Shown here piece after piece: positions 46,620-57,110 of a stretch of 64,000 nucleotides of DNA. Source of the stretch: Cephalotus follicularis (Eukaryota > Streptophyta > Magnoliopsida > Oxalidales > Cephalotaceae). Location of the stretch: the NCBI GenBank assembly GCA_001972305.1, contig BDDD01001761.1, positions 160,930 through 224,929 of the forward strand, read 5' to 3'. The notes beneath the pieces are model-generated. The model was not told the DNA's origin. It made no database searches and saw only the letters and a program-made list of their open reading frames with translations. The position numbers and the translations under genes are program-made. Each line of letters starts with the position of its first letter. Position 1 is the stretch's first letter.

Positions 46620-47746
46620 TGTAGTTTCTAAAAATTAATTAATCTTTTCACAATTTTAATTTAACAAAACAATGAACAAGTATATCAAGCAATAGCAATT
46701 AAAACAACAATTCAAAGAGAGAGAGTTAGAGAGTTTGCAAACACTATTTTTAGAGTGGTTCGGCGTAACTCTTGCCTACGTCCACTTTTCCCAAGGATCT
46801 CCTTGAGTTTCCAATAATCTCCGAATACAATTCCGGGTGCTATTCGGTACACCTTTGTGATTGAACTCAATCACTTACAATTTTCTTGGGTTTACTCCCC
46901 AATTTCTTTTAGGATTCACTCCCCTTTACAATCAAAGTAAATAAAATAGACTTTAGTTCTAAACCTCTCAATAAGGCTGGATTTTACAAGATAGAATCGC
47001 TCAATATAAGTGAGAACAAAGATGGCTTAAGATATAAGATGGAAGCTTCTGAGATGAGCTTTGATTTTGAATGCTTGTTGTATGCTTTCTTTGAATGATC
47101 TTTGTATTTGATATCACTTGTGTTGCCCTTATCCTTCTCTTCAAACAATCTTTGTATTTATATGTTTCTTGGCTCAGAGATCCGTTGGGTATTGTCTTGA
47201 AAGTTGTTGCATCAAAAACGGCTCATTAAAACACTGTCAGAATTCTTTTCAGCGAGCAAAGCGTCGACTGTATCCTTCAAAGCGTCGACGCTTATGTGAC
47301 CGTTAGGAATTTAATTTGAATTTGTCGAGTCAAAGCGCAGACGTTCTGGGTGTAGGAGTCGACCGTTGCCTCAAAGCGCAGACGGTTAGATCAAAGCGTC
47401 GCCGCTTGAGTCAAATTGAATTCCTCCTAAGTCACTGGTTTAATCAGCAGACTTCGTGTGTCAAAGCGCAGACGCTTTGCCTTAAAGCGCAGACGCTTAA
47501 ATTTAGGCGTCGACGGTTTGCGCATTTGTTCCTCTCCTCAAAGTGCTTCACCGGTAGATGCTTTGTTCATTGTCTCGACTGTTGCACAAAGCGCTGACGC
47601 TTTATTTCTGAGCGTTGACGGTTTGCCCTGTTTTTGCAGTTTTTCGTGTTGTTTTGCGCTTTCTACGTTTTTCTTGCACGCAAAGAAACTTGGTTAAACA
47701 CAAATATGTTATCATCAAAACTAGGATTGAGACATAAATGTCAACA
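46620..47746 (-). repeat. Sirevirus 3' LTR (minus strand)
   Basis: Plus-strand ends TGTAGTTTCT and ATGTCAACA, 1127 bp. It shares the TAGAGTGGTTCGGC and CTACGTCCACTT block with the plus-strand Sirevirus LTR in reverse complement. Confidence 0.87.
47265..47620. repeat. Cluster of AAGCGTCGACGCTT and AAGCGCAGACGCTT sites in the Sirevirus LTR
   Basis: About a dozen sites, several in the variant where the centre GTCGAC is replaced by GCAGAC. The sister cluster is at 57700-58050. Confidence 0.85.
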
Positions 47747-48266
47747 ATCTCCCCCTTTTTGATGATGACAAAATTTGTTTCATTTAAGCATAATAAACGG
47801 TATAATTTAAAAAAATTAACAAATAATGCACAAAGGTATAATATAAATGATGCACAAACATATTTGCTCCCCCTGAATTCATTATCTCCCCCTTAGTTAA
47901 ACAAGGGGTGTTTACTTTGTCATTATTTCCCTGTTATTCTTATGCTATCTCCCCCTTTTTGTGATCAATTCAAAAAGGATTCTAAACGTTATAATTAAAC
48001 CAATGTTCTGTTTATAAAAACAGTGTCATTTGAGCATTCATAGTCAATAACATAGTATTCATACATGACAAAAGATTAAGTATAAAGGAAAGCATTCCAA
48101 AACCATAACATTCACATTGCATACTTTAAACCAACACACGTTTTACACATTGAAATCAAAACAATACATAGTCATTTCACATTACAAATAGTACCACAAA
48201 TTATAAAAAAGTTGTTCCTAGCAAAGGATTACATCAACATAGTATGCAAAAATGAAATGCATGTGC
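47747..48266 (-). other. 3' non-coding region with polypurine tracts
   Basis: On the minus strand AAAAAGGGGGAGAT lies directly before the LTR, with further GGGGGAG tracts near 47880, 47890 and 47950. Confidence 0.8.
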
Positions 48267-49544
48267 TTAGTCGTTCATTTGGGTGTCCTCGTCTTCACCA
48301 CCGATTTCTCCCTCCAAGTCATCGGTTGCTCCATCATCTTGGGGAATGTTATCGTTGTCGTGGCTCGAGGAGGATGAAATGAGACCTTCGTAGTCTATTA
48401 TGCCCGTTTCTGCGAACTTCTTAGCCATTCTCTTTTGTCTTCGTTTCACCGATTGCATATTCATTTTTATTTCTTCGACATTCTGCTGGAGTCCCTTAAT
48501 CGCATCCAAAAGCTCATCTAGTTTGTTTCTTCGGAGGTTAACATTCGGAGTTTGCTCAACTTGAGGTTCTATTGGTACATTTTCTGCTTCATCTCCCATT
48601 TCAGCCTCTCCCTCTTCTTCAACGACTCGATTTGAGTCCTCTTCTCTTGGAATCCATGTTCCAAGCCGTTTGTGCTTTTTGAACCCCATTCTCCCAAGGG
48701 TTCCTTTGCCCAGCTTGTCAGAACTCTGGAGTGGGTGATTTACTTCTCCATTGAGGTCAATATCGAAAAAGTGGAGGATTTTGGTTATGATGTTGCTATA
48801 ACCTAATCTTGCATTTTCTCGGTCATGGATGGCATGCATGTGATTAATGATCAAGAAAGGAACATTAATTCTTCTATCGGTGATAACGTGGTACATGGTA
48901 TACGCCTCCATGTGGGTTACCTCATCGAACGCACCAGCCTTAGGCAAAATGTGTGTACACACAGCACGATGTAGGAACCTATAATGTAAACTGAGGTTCC
49001 TAGTGTACATTCGCTGTACAAAATTAGCATTTTCACCAAACAAAACTCGTACACAATCCTGTCTATCAAAATCTCTACTCGTTACCCAAGTCCGTTGGTT
49101 CCATCCCCTAGCACCATCATTCGGAACATTTAGAATTGTGGCTAGTGTGTCGATTTCTAACTCAATTCCCTTGTTTTTCACCCTAGTGCTTAATTCTTCC
49201 ATAGAGTTGTTTAAGATGTGAACATAAAATTCCTTGATCAACTCAGGATAGCTAGGTAAATTGATTGAGAATAAGGGTTCTAACCCTTGAGCACCTAACC
49301 ACCCTATAATGGGAAAACCCTCACTAGTGCAGAAATCAAAATCTAGTACTTTGCCTACTAGAATCATACGATTAAAGTAAGCTTCAGGATACCTAGGGAG
49401 TGAGGAAGCACCCTCTGGTGTGGCTGGATGAGTGTCTATGCCTTTCCCTTTGCGCCTAACAGATTTCCTCTTTATTTTAGACCCTTGTCCAGCTTCAACA
49501 TTCTTGGTTCTTGGCATCTTTGATGTTAGGTTGAGGTTTATCAA
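48267..49544 (-). CDS. Uninterrupted extra ORF downstream of Sirevirus pol (425 codons)
   Basis: Located between the RNase H end (49892) and the 3' LTR, on the same strand as pol: the position of the env-like gene of Sireviruses. The first Met is at 49544; the Met at codon 10 (MPRTKN, 49517) is an equally good start. The N-terminus is basic (KIKRKSVRRKGKG). Residues 50-290 form a globular region (EAYFNRMILVGKVLDFDF, GWLGAQGLEPLFSINLPSYP, IDTLATILNVPNDGARGW) resembling the plant 'putative plant transposon protein' family. Residues 300-425 are acidic with a coiled coil (LDELLDAIKGLQQNVEEIK), a basic QSVKRRQKRMAKK patch and LISSSSSHDND. I see no signal peptide or clear transmembrane segment, unlike env-type proteins. 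It has no stops although the neighbouring pol has several. Function unknown. Confidence 0.75.
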   Translation of the reverse strand: MINLNLTSKMPRTKNVEAGQGSKIKRKSVRRKGKGIDTHPATPEGASSLPRYPEAYFNRMILVGKVLDFDFCTSEGFPIIGWLGAQGLEPLFSINLPSYPELIKEFYVHILNNSMEELSTRVKNKGIELEIDTLATILNVPNDGARGWNQRTWVTSRDFDRQDCVRVLFGENANFVQRMYTRNLSLHYRFLHRAVCTHILPKAGAFDEVTHMEAYTMYHVITDRRINVPFLIINHMHAIHDRENARLGYSNIITKILHFFDIDLNGEVNHPLQSSDKLGKGTLGRMGFKKHKRLGTWIPREEDSNRVVEEEGEAEMGDEAENVPIEPQVEQTPNVNLRRNKLDELLDAIKGLQQNVEEIKMNMQSVKRRQKRMAKKFAETGIIDYEGLISSSSSHDNDNIPQDDGATDDLEGEIGGEDEDTQMND

Positions 49545-49891
49545 GTGTTTTCGAGTGAAATGAGAAGCGAAATCGCCGGAGACAGTGAGATTAGAAGTAG
49601 GAGTTTGAGTTTTTGTGTAAAAATGGCTTGACAGACGGCGCTTTCTGTCTTAAAACGTGACTAAAGCGTCGACGGAGTGGAGGGAGGCATGGGCGCTTTG
49701 ACCAATTTCCCCAATTCGAGCCTTAATTTTCGTATAAAGCGCTGACGCTTTAATGACAAGCGTCGGCGCTTTGCCCTGTTTTCTGCCGATTTTTTGTAAA
49801 CGCGTATGAATGAATGCAAATGATATATAAACGAACAAACAAGCATATAGAGCACACATATATCATCACACCAATCATATAAACATGTCAA
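49545..49891 (-). other. Spacer between RNase H and the extra ORF, with palindrome cluster
   Basis: Contains AAAGCGTCGACGG, GGGCGCTTTGACC, AAAGCGCTGACGCTTT and AAGCGTCGGCGCTTT at about 49660-49775, upstream of the extra ORF on its own strand. It may be a subgenomic promoter or a captured LTR piece. Inference only. Confidence 0.6.
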
Positions 49892-50374
49892 TCACTCAAT
49901 TTCACACAGACCTAATTCAAATCTAAATTTTGAGAAGGTTTGTTCGTCTAATGGTTTTGTGAAGATGTCCGCGACTTGTTCTTGAGTCGGGACAAAAACT
50001 AATTCAATATCACCTTTTTCTATGTGGTCTTTTATGAAGTGATATCTTATGTCAATGTGTTTAGTCCTAGAGTGATGAAACGGTTTTTTCCCTAAACATA
50101 TCGCACTAGTGTTATCACATCTAATTGGCACTTTTTCAAAGTTAAAGCCATAGTCAAGGAGTTGTTGCTTCATCCACATGATTTGAGCGCAACAACTGCC
50201 CGCGGCAATATATTCGGCTTCGGTAGTCGAAAGAGCTACCAAATTTTGTTTCTTGCTAAACCAAAAAATAAGCATATTGCCTAAAAATTGACATGTGCCA
50301 CTTGTGCTTTTTCTATCTACTTTATATCCTCCGAAATCAGCATCGGAGTAAGTGTGTAAGTCAAAGGATGATTT
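49892..50374 (-). pseudogene. Sirevirus RNase H, C-terminal part
   Basis: The minus-strand frame from the solo LTR edge reads KSSFDLHTYSDADFGGYKVD (catalytic Asp region), STTEAEYIAAGSCCAQIMWM, and ends ADIFTKPLDEQTFSKFRF near 49892, the usual copia pol end. Separated from its N-terminal part (53100-53120, LGLWYPR) by the solo LTR. Confidence 0.88.
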
Positions 50375-53094
50375 TGTAATAACCGTAACTTCAATTAATG
50401 TATATTGATCCAAATTTGATATAAAATATACATTTTAATTGAGTTATTTATCCAATTATACTAATTTCTATGATTGGTAAATGCTTGGGTTGAATGGGGG
50501 TGCAATTGGTGAAGTATCAAGGGTTAGGAAACCCTAAATCAGCCCAAACAGCCGACTGTCACAGGGAAACAGTCGACTGCTTGCCACGTGATGAAGGCAG
50601 TCGACTGCTCATTATATCCAGTCGACTGGAATTTCCCAGGACAGACTCCTGGCATGTGCAAAGACAAGAATGACAGGTAGGTATGGGCACATGCGTCCAC
50701 CACCTGCCAGAACATGCAAAAGTGAATGTTTGCATGTTATCTGCAGATCTAAAACCTGAAAATTGATAATTAATGAGAAAAGTGAAGTGAGGAATGCATG
50801 TGATGGAAAGAAAGAGAGTAAAGTGTGAGTGCATGTGAGTGGGGTAGGAATCTGACGAATTCATAACTCTTTGAGACTTATATCAGATGTTGAATGGTGT
50901 ATGAGTGTTAGAAAACACTAAGTGAAGAGAGGGATTATTGAAGCTTGCATTGGTAGGATTGGAGAACTCAAAGAAGGAACCTTTGAAGCTTTGATCACTT
51001 GGTAAGTTCTCAATCCGAAATTCTTTGTAATTATGATGATAAAATGACTAGGAGAATATAGAATATTTTCTGTTAATGGATTGGAATCAACAATTCTTAG
51101 AATTGAAATGGGAAGTAGTGAATTGAAGCAAGTGGAATTGGTGATTATAACCTCTTGAATGGATTTTAATTGTTGTTAGTGATAGGATATATGCTTAATG
51201 ATTCCTAAGTATGTATATACCTACTGTCAAACAAGTTAAAAGTCCATGAATCCGGGATTTAATGATCCTTGACATGAAATTCAAAAGGAAATTGGAAATG
51301 GGAGTTAAGACTTAGAACACTTGATGATTAAGCTACTATTGGAATTGCAATTGTTACAAGTAACTACTGAAACCTACTGGTACTAATGCATGTATACATA
51401 AACATGCATACATAGATTGAACTTGCTGGATTGAAAGAGTGATTGGTGAAAAGTGACTTGGAACTCAAAGAGAAAGATCAAACTCAATTGATCTTGGGAT
51501 AGCAATTTGAGGTAGGGGTAATGATATGTCATGGAAAATATGAGTATGCATATTATGTATGGATATTTTCTGCATGATTACATGTATTGAACTAATTAAA
51601 AATTGAACTTGGCATTACATGACTTGCTATTTTTGCATTCTAGGCAGAGGCAGTCGACTGCCACCCTTGGCAGTCGACTACACAACCTATCCAGTCGACT
51701 GCCAAGGCAAAGCAGTCGACTACACAACCAAGGCAGTCGGCTAATCTTGATGGCAGCAGACTGTTCTGGGTAGAAATTGCATAACATCGATTGAATTGCT
51801 ACTGTTTGGTACCGTTACTGAATTGTATATGTTACCACCATATAGTGTACACTGTTTGATGTTATTTAACATCGCTACTACTTATATTGCAACGATCGAA
51901 CGAACTATTTACTATATGCATAATTCATGGTTTTAAACACCATTTTCAAATGGAAACTATTATTTACAAGAGCTACTGATTTTGATATTAATACTGAATA
52001 TGCTACTGTCATATTAGTATAAACTGTTTTGGTGTCATTTAACACCACTATCACTTGTGTTTTAATAATTGAAACCAACTATGGGCTATGTACCCAAATT
52101 ATGATATCAACTATCATTTTCAAGTGAAGAATTATTGCCAAATGAATTACTGATTTTCCTCCTATATGAGAGGTACCTACTGTTTTGTTTCTCAACTTGG
52201 AAACCACTAGTGAAATGAAATCGTATGAGATGTACGATAAATGAATTGTTATATGTTTCTAAAGAAAATAACTTTTATATTGCATATTGCCGATATATGT
52301 AATATTATTATTGAAATGCTTGTATTGATTGTCTATGAGTGCCGTGGTTGAGTGACGGAGGATGTCACTGACTACGGAATGTGATTCTGGGTGCCAGGAG
52401 TTGGCCAGAGTATCACCCAAGTGTTCTACAATGCAGAAATTGATTGTTAAACTACCCGCCAACACCGGTAGTAAGTGTTACCTAACCTATCATCCTCGGA
52501 GCGTAGGGTGATAGATAGGTGGTGCACAGTTAGTGCTAGGAGTTAGCGACATGTGACACCCAAGTGAGTGTTGAATTGATTGTACCCTTGAGCGGTATTC
52601 TTGCATATGGATTGTTTATGGCCACTTGGCATGATTGCTTATATATTGGTTCATCTAAATGTTATTTTGATATAAACTGTCATACCTGTTGCATTCATAT
52701 ATTCCTTATCATACATTATCTTCTACTTAGCCAAGTGAGGACAACGGCTAACCCCTACAATTTCAGATTAAGCAAGGACATTTGGAGACTGCTGCTGAAG
52801 CTTGGAGACCTTCTTTTGTTAATTTAAGGTTGTTAATTATGATGTCGTATTGTAATTGTATTGAACGGTTCATACCTCTTTATGTTGTATTTTTTTTCCT
52901 TTTGTTTAAGGATAACTGTTGGTTTTACCCGCATGTAGTATGGGATGCGTGCGGACGGTTGTATTATATTCTGGCTTATCGAATGCTTTCGCAAATTTAT
53001 TTATGAATTGTCCTAGAATATTAATTATGCTTATTTCTGATATCGCCACATATGCTTGTCCATTGTACGTGAATGGAAATAACGGGGTGTGACA
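50375..53094 (+). mobile_element. Solo gypsy (Tekay-like) LTR with intact target duplication
   Basis: TGTAATAACCG to GGGGTGTGACA, 2720 bp, flanked by GATTT at 50370-50374 and 53095-53099. Same family as the LTRs at 19675 and 29967 but visibly diverged. It contains CAGTCGACTG clusters (50548-50635 and 51645-51770) and the TTAGCC/GGCTAA pair (52727-52732, 52746-52751). No internal sequence: it arose by LTR-LTR recombination. Confidence 0.93.
51645..51770. repeat. CAGTCGACTG cluster in the solo LTR
   Basis: Five sites (GGCAGTCGACTGCC, GGCAGTCGACTAC, CCAGTCGACTGCC, GCAGTCGACTAC, GCAGTCGGCT) and a GCAGCAGACTG variant. Confidence 0.9.
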
Positions 53095-53120
53095 GATTTC
53101 CTAGGATACCATAGTCCTAA

Positions 53121-53868
53121 TGTCACACCCCGTCTTACCAAACACGTGAAAGTGGTAAAGCAATCAACAAATAAATCCGGCTTATGCAAATTTACCATAA
53201 ATTTAAAACTTTCAGTATCCAATAGTTACTTGCGGAAGCATACGAATATAAGCCGAATTAAAACACATCACGCATCCCATACAACGTGATGCCCAAAAAA
53301 ACAAACAAAACTGTTGATCGCCCAAAACGGAGCGCGAAATAATACAATACAACAATTATCCAAAGTTACAAAACCAAATAACATGATAAATGTTCAACAA
53401 CCCAAAATTAAGAGAAAATAACAAGTCTTCTCTTTAAATCTCCGTGCATGCTCCATGTCAAGACAACTCCATCAATCTGTTACAGTAGGGGTTAGCCTTT
53501 GTCCTCACTCGGCTAAGTGAATAACCCATAAAATACAGTTTAAGTCACAAGATAAAGAGTATCATGGATGAATGCATGATGACATGTAAACTTTACAGTA
53601 AAATACCTCCGTGTGTACATAAAAAAAAAATAATGCATGCTCGCAGTACAAGTATAACTCAAAAGCTATATCAACACAAACAGTAAATATGTTCCTAAAA
53701 AGGAACCAGACAGTCCAGTCGTCATGACCGTCGCCACCTCCTGGCCCCAACGCCACGCCCTCTTATTCCGTCCCCGTTTGCGAACGGTTTTGGAGCAAGT
53801 CCTCCGTAAGTTGTTTAGCATGGCGACCAAACCAACAGCAGGTTACTAGCACGGCGGCTAAGTAATCA
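53121..53868 (-). repeat. Gypsy LTR fragment, minus strand
   Basis: Begins TGTCACACCCCG (the reverse of a GGGGTGTGACA end) and shows the TTAGCC/GGCTAA pair (53492-53497, 53511-53516) and the TTGCGGAAGCA block in reverse. It stops near 53868 without a recognisable LTR start. About 11 residues of the host RNase H frame are lost at the site, so it was inserted or trimmed with a deletion. Confidence 0.75.
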
Positions 53869-54579
53869 TTTTACAGCATGCAAGTGAGATTCCTTGGGAC
53901 AAGTTTGAAATCTAGCACATAAGCATACACTAAACAAAATGTCTGGCCTACTCGCCGTTAAGTAAAGCAATGAACCTATCATGCTTCTATACAATTTTTG
54001 ATCAATACTCTTACCTTGCTCATCTTTATCAAGTTTGGTAGTAGTACTCATAGGGGTCTTACTCTTTTTGGCGTTCTCCATTCCAAATCTTTTGAGTAAG
54101 TCCTTGACATACTTTGATTGGTTGATGAAGATTCCTTCCTCTAGTTGTTTGACTTGCAGTCCAAGGAAGTAGTTGAGCTCACCCATCATGCTCATTTCAA
54201 ATTCTTCCTACATGATCTTAGCGAAACTTTTGCACAAGTCTTTGTTAGTAGAACCAAAAATTATATCATCAACGTAAACTTGAACAATTAAAATTTCTTT
54301 GTTAACAGTTTTAGTGAAGAGAGTGATGTCGATTGTTCCTCTTTTAAGGCTATTTTCGAGTAGATAGCCACTTAACTTTTTGTACCAAGCTCTAGGAGCT
54401 TGCTTCAAGCCATATAATGCTTTTGAAAGTTTAAAGACATGGTTGGGAAAATGAGGGTTTTCAAACCCGGGAGGTTGTTCCACATAAACTTCCTCCTTTA
54501 TTACACCATTTAAGAATGCACTCTTTACATCCATTTGAAAGAGGGTGAAATCCTTAAATGATGCATATGCAAGTAACAT
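53869..54579 (-). pseudogene. Sirevirus RT, C-terminal part
   Basis: The minus strand from 54579 reads [44 protein letters not shown] and the catalytic box [11 protein letters not shown] (about 54265), then a stop at 54208. It continues GELNYFLGLQVKQ and YRSMIGSLLYLTASRPDI to SHLHAVK at 53869, where the gypsy fragment begins. One stop lies at 54208 and one upstream at 54590. Confidence 0.88.
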
Positions 54580-54591
54580 TCATATAGACTC

Positions 54592-55887
54592 TCATCTTTC
54601 TACGGGTGCGTATGACTCATCAAAGTCAATTCCCTCTTCTTGGGAATATCCCTTAGCAACTAGCCTAGCCTTATTTCTAATTACAATTCCTTGGTCATCC
54701 ACTTTGTTACGATATACCCATTTTATGCCGATTATGTTTTGGTTGCTAGGCCTAGGAACTAGATTCCATACTTTATTTCTTTCGAATTGATTTAATTCTT
54801 CTTGCATAGCATTAATCCAATTTTCATCTTTTTCGGCCTCATTTATATTTTTTGGTTCTATTTGTGACAAGAAAGCAATATAATTATGATTTACACTAGA
54901 TCTAGTAGATACACCTAATCTAGGATTACCTATTATTGCTTCGTGAGGGTGTCCTCTTACCATCTTCAACGTTTTGTCGTGAAGAGCTTCTTGATAGCTT
55001 TCTAGAGGGGTTTGTTCTATAGTGGATTCCTCCTTTTTGGTTTCATCTAGATTTAGCTTGTTAACTTCATTTTCAATAAACTCTACACAATCATCATCAA
55101 TAACTTCTTTTGGAAGTTTAGGGTTAGTTTCATCAAATATAACATGCATTGATTCTTCAATTAGTAAGGTTCTTTTATTGAAGCATCTATAGGCCCTACT
55201 ACTAGAGGAATAACCAAGAAAAATACCTTCGTCGACTTTGGAGTCGAATTTTCCAAGATGCTCTTTTCCATTATTGTGGATGAAGCACTTGCATCCGAAT
55301 GTGTGAAAGTAACTAATGTTCGGCTTTCTCCCCCTCCATAATTCATATGGAGTCTTTTTGAGAATTGGCCTTATTGATATGCGATTTAGGATATAACACG
55401 AAGTATTTATTGCTTCCGCCCAAAAATATTTTGGTAAATTATTTTCGTTTAAAAGTGTTCTGCACATTTCTTGTAACGTTCTATTCTTCCTTTCAACAAC
55501 CCCATTTTGTTGAGGTGTTCTAGGAGTGGAGAACTCATATATAAAACCATTTTCATTACAAAAATTTTCAAACATATGATTTTCAAACTCTTTTCCATGA
55601 TCAATTCTAATTTTAGAAGTAGAAGCATCCTTTTCATTTTGAACAATTTTACAAAAAATTGAAAATTCTTTGAAAGATTCATTTTTGTGGGCTAGGAAAA
55701 TAGTCCATGTATATCTCGAATAATCGTCTACTATGACCATGGCATATGATTTTCCACCTAGGCTTCTAATGTCTATTGGACCAAATAAGTCTATATGCAA
55801 AAGTTGCAATGGCCTAGTTGTTGATATAATGTCTTTGCTTTTAAATGAAGCCCTAGTTTGTTTTCCGTATTGACATGCATCACACAC
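54592..55887 (-). pseudogene. Sirevirus integrase and RT N-terminal part
   Basis: A 431-codon frame begins CDACQYGKQTRASF (second half of the zinc-binding motif) and gives LLHIDLFGPIDIRSLGG (first Asp), RIDHGKEFENHMFENF (second Asp) and QNGVVERKNRTLQEM (catalytic Glu). The copia GKK-type C-terminal region is replaced here by EGIFLGYSSSSRAYRCFN. The last 110 residues are the start of RT (NKVWNLVPRPSNQNIIGIKW, KARLVAKGYSQEEGIDF). All three integrase catalytic residues are present. It ends at a stop at 54592, and the upstream HRRLGH half is cut off by a stop near 55900. Confidence 0.88.
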
Positions 55888-56405
55888 CTTATCCTTTTAA
55901 AAGCTAATTTTAGGAAGTCCTTTAACTAACTCATGTTTTAAAAGTTTTGATATGGTTGACATACCTACATGACCTAATCTTCTATGTCATAGCCAACTAT
56001 CTTCATTCATAGATACTAAACATTTAATATTAATTAAGTCATCTATATCTACCACATACACATTTCCATGTTTATGTCCTATAAATTTTATTTGATCATT
56101 GTTTATATCTATTACTTTACAAGAGTCTTTTTCAAAAATGACTCTACAATTCTTGTCACATAATTGGCTTAAGCTCAAGAGATTGTGCTTAAGTCCATCA
56201 ACAAATAAACATTATGAATGAAGGTTTTATTGTTACCTATGGAGCCAACACCTTTGATCTTCCCTTTTGCGTTGTCTCCAAATGTTACTTCTCCTCCTTC
56301 CTTTGATTTGTATTTGACGAAGAGACTCTTGTCGCCCGTCATATGCTTGGAGCATCCACTATCCAAGTACCATTGTGTCTTCTTGGATAATGCCTTCAAG
56401 CACAC
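55888..56405 (-). pseudogene. Sirevirus protease and pre-integrase region
   Basis: The minus strand from 56405 reads TQWYLDSGCSKHMTGD, the aspartic protease active-site box, then GKGSIG-like loops to 56175. A frame break leads to QLCDKNCRVIFEKDSC and a stop at 55987 that interrupts SWL and HRRLGHVG, the first half of the integrase zinc motif. Confidence 0.85.
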
Positions 56406-56420
56406 CTACAAATACAATTT

Positions 56421-57110
56421 TCAAATATTCGTTTGAGGTACCCAACAAATCTTGGGTCCTTTGGGGTTAGTCAAAATGGTTCCTTTGGGAACCCAACTCC
56501 TTTTTACTCTAGAGAAATTCAAATTGTTCAATATATTTTCTTTATAGAAGCATGAGGTAGAAGTGTGGCCATTTTTACCACAATTATTGCACGAAACAAT
56601 TATTCCCTTTTTATACATATTATTTATTTTATAGAAGCAAGATGAAAATGCATGACCGTACTTACCACAATGAGTACACAAGATATTTATTCTTTTCTTA
56701 TATATGCCATTTTTCTTATGATAGAATTGTGAGGATGTGTGTCCATGTTTACCACAAAAATTACATGAATTATTCACATTTTTTCTAAACATGGCATTCT
56801 TTTTATGGAAGCAAGTAAAAGATGTATGTCCATTTTTGCCACAATAGTCACATAAAGTTTTTACAACTTTCTTTTTAATTTTAACCTTTTCAAATTTTTC
56901 TTTTTCTATTCTTTCCTTCCTTTCAAAGAATGTTTGATAAAGCTTAACGTTATTCATCTCCTCGTATCCTAGTCCGGCTTTATCAAAGACACACCTTTGT
57001 ATGCCTAGAAGATTTTCAAGCTTCTCACTACTATTAGAAAACTTTGAGAAGGTTTTCTTTAAAGCTTCTATTTCTTCCTTAAGATTTCTATTTTCCTTTT
57101 CTAGATATGC
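56421..57110 (-). pseudogene. gag: Sirevirus gag C-terminal part with four knuckle units
   Basis: Begins inside the coiled coil (YLEKENRNLKEEIEALKK) where the 5' LTR is fused at 57110; the capsid part is lost, and the Met used upstream lies in LTR sequence. The conserved GIQRCVFDKAG segment follows, then four CX2CX4HX4C units: CDYCGKNGHTSFTC, CNFCGKHGHTSSQF (last Cys replaced), CTHCGKYGHAFSSC and CNNCGKNGHTSTSC. It ends KICWVPQTNI at 56421, directly before protease. The plus-strand Sirevirus has only one degenerate unit at this place, so the array was expanded in this lineage. Confidence 0.88.
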
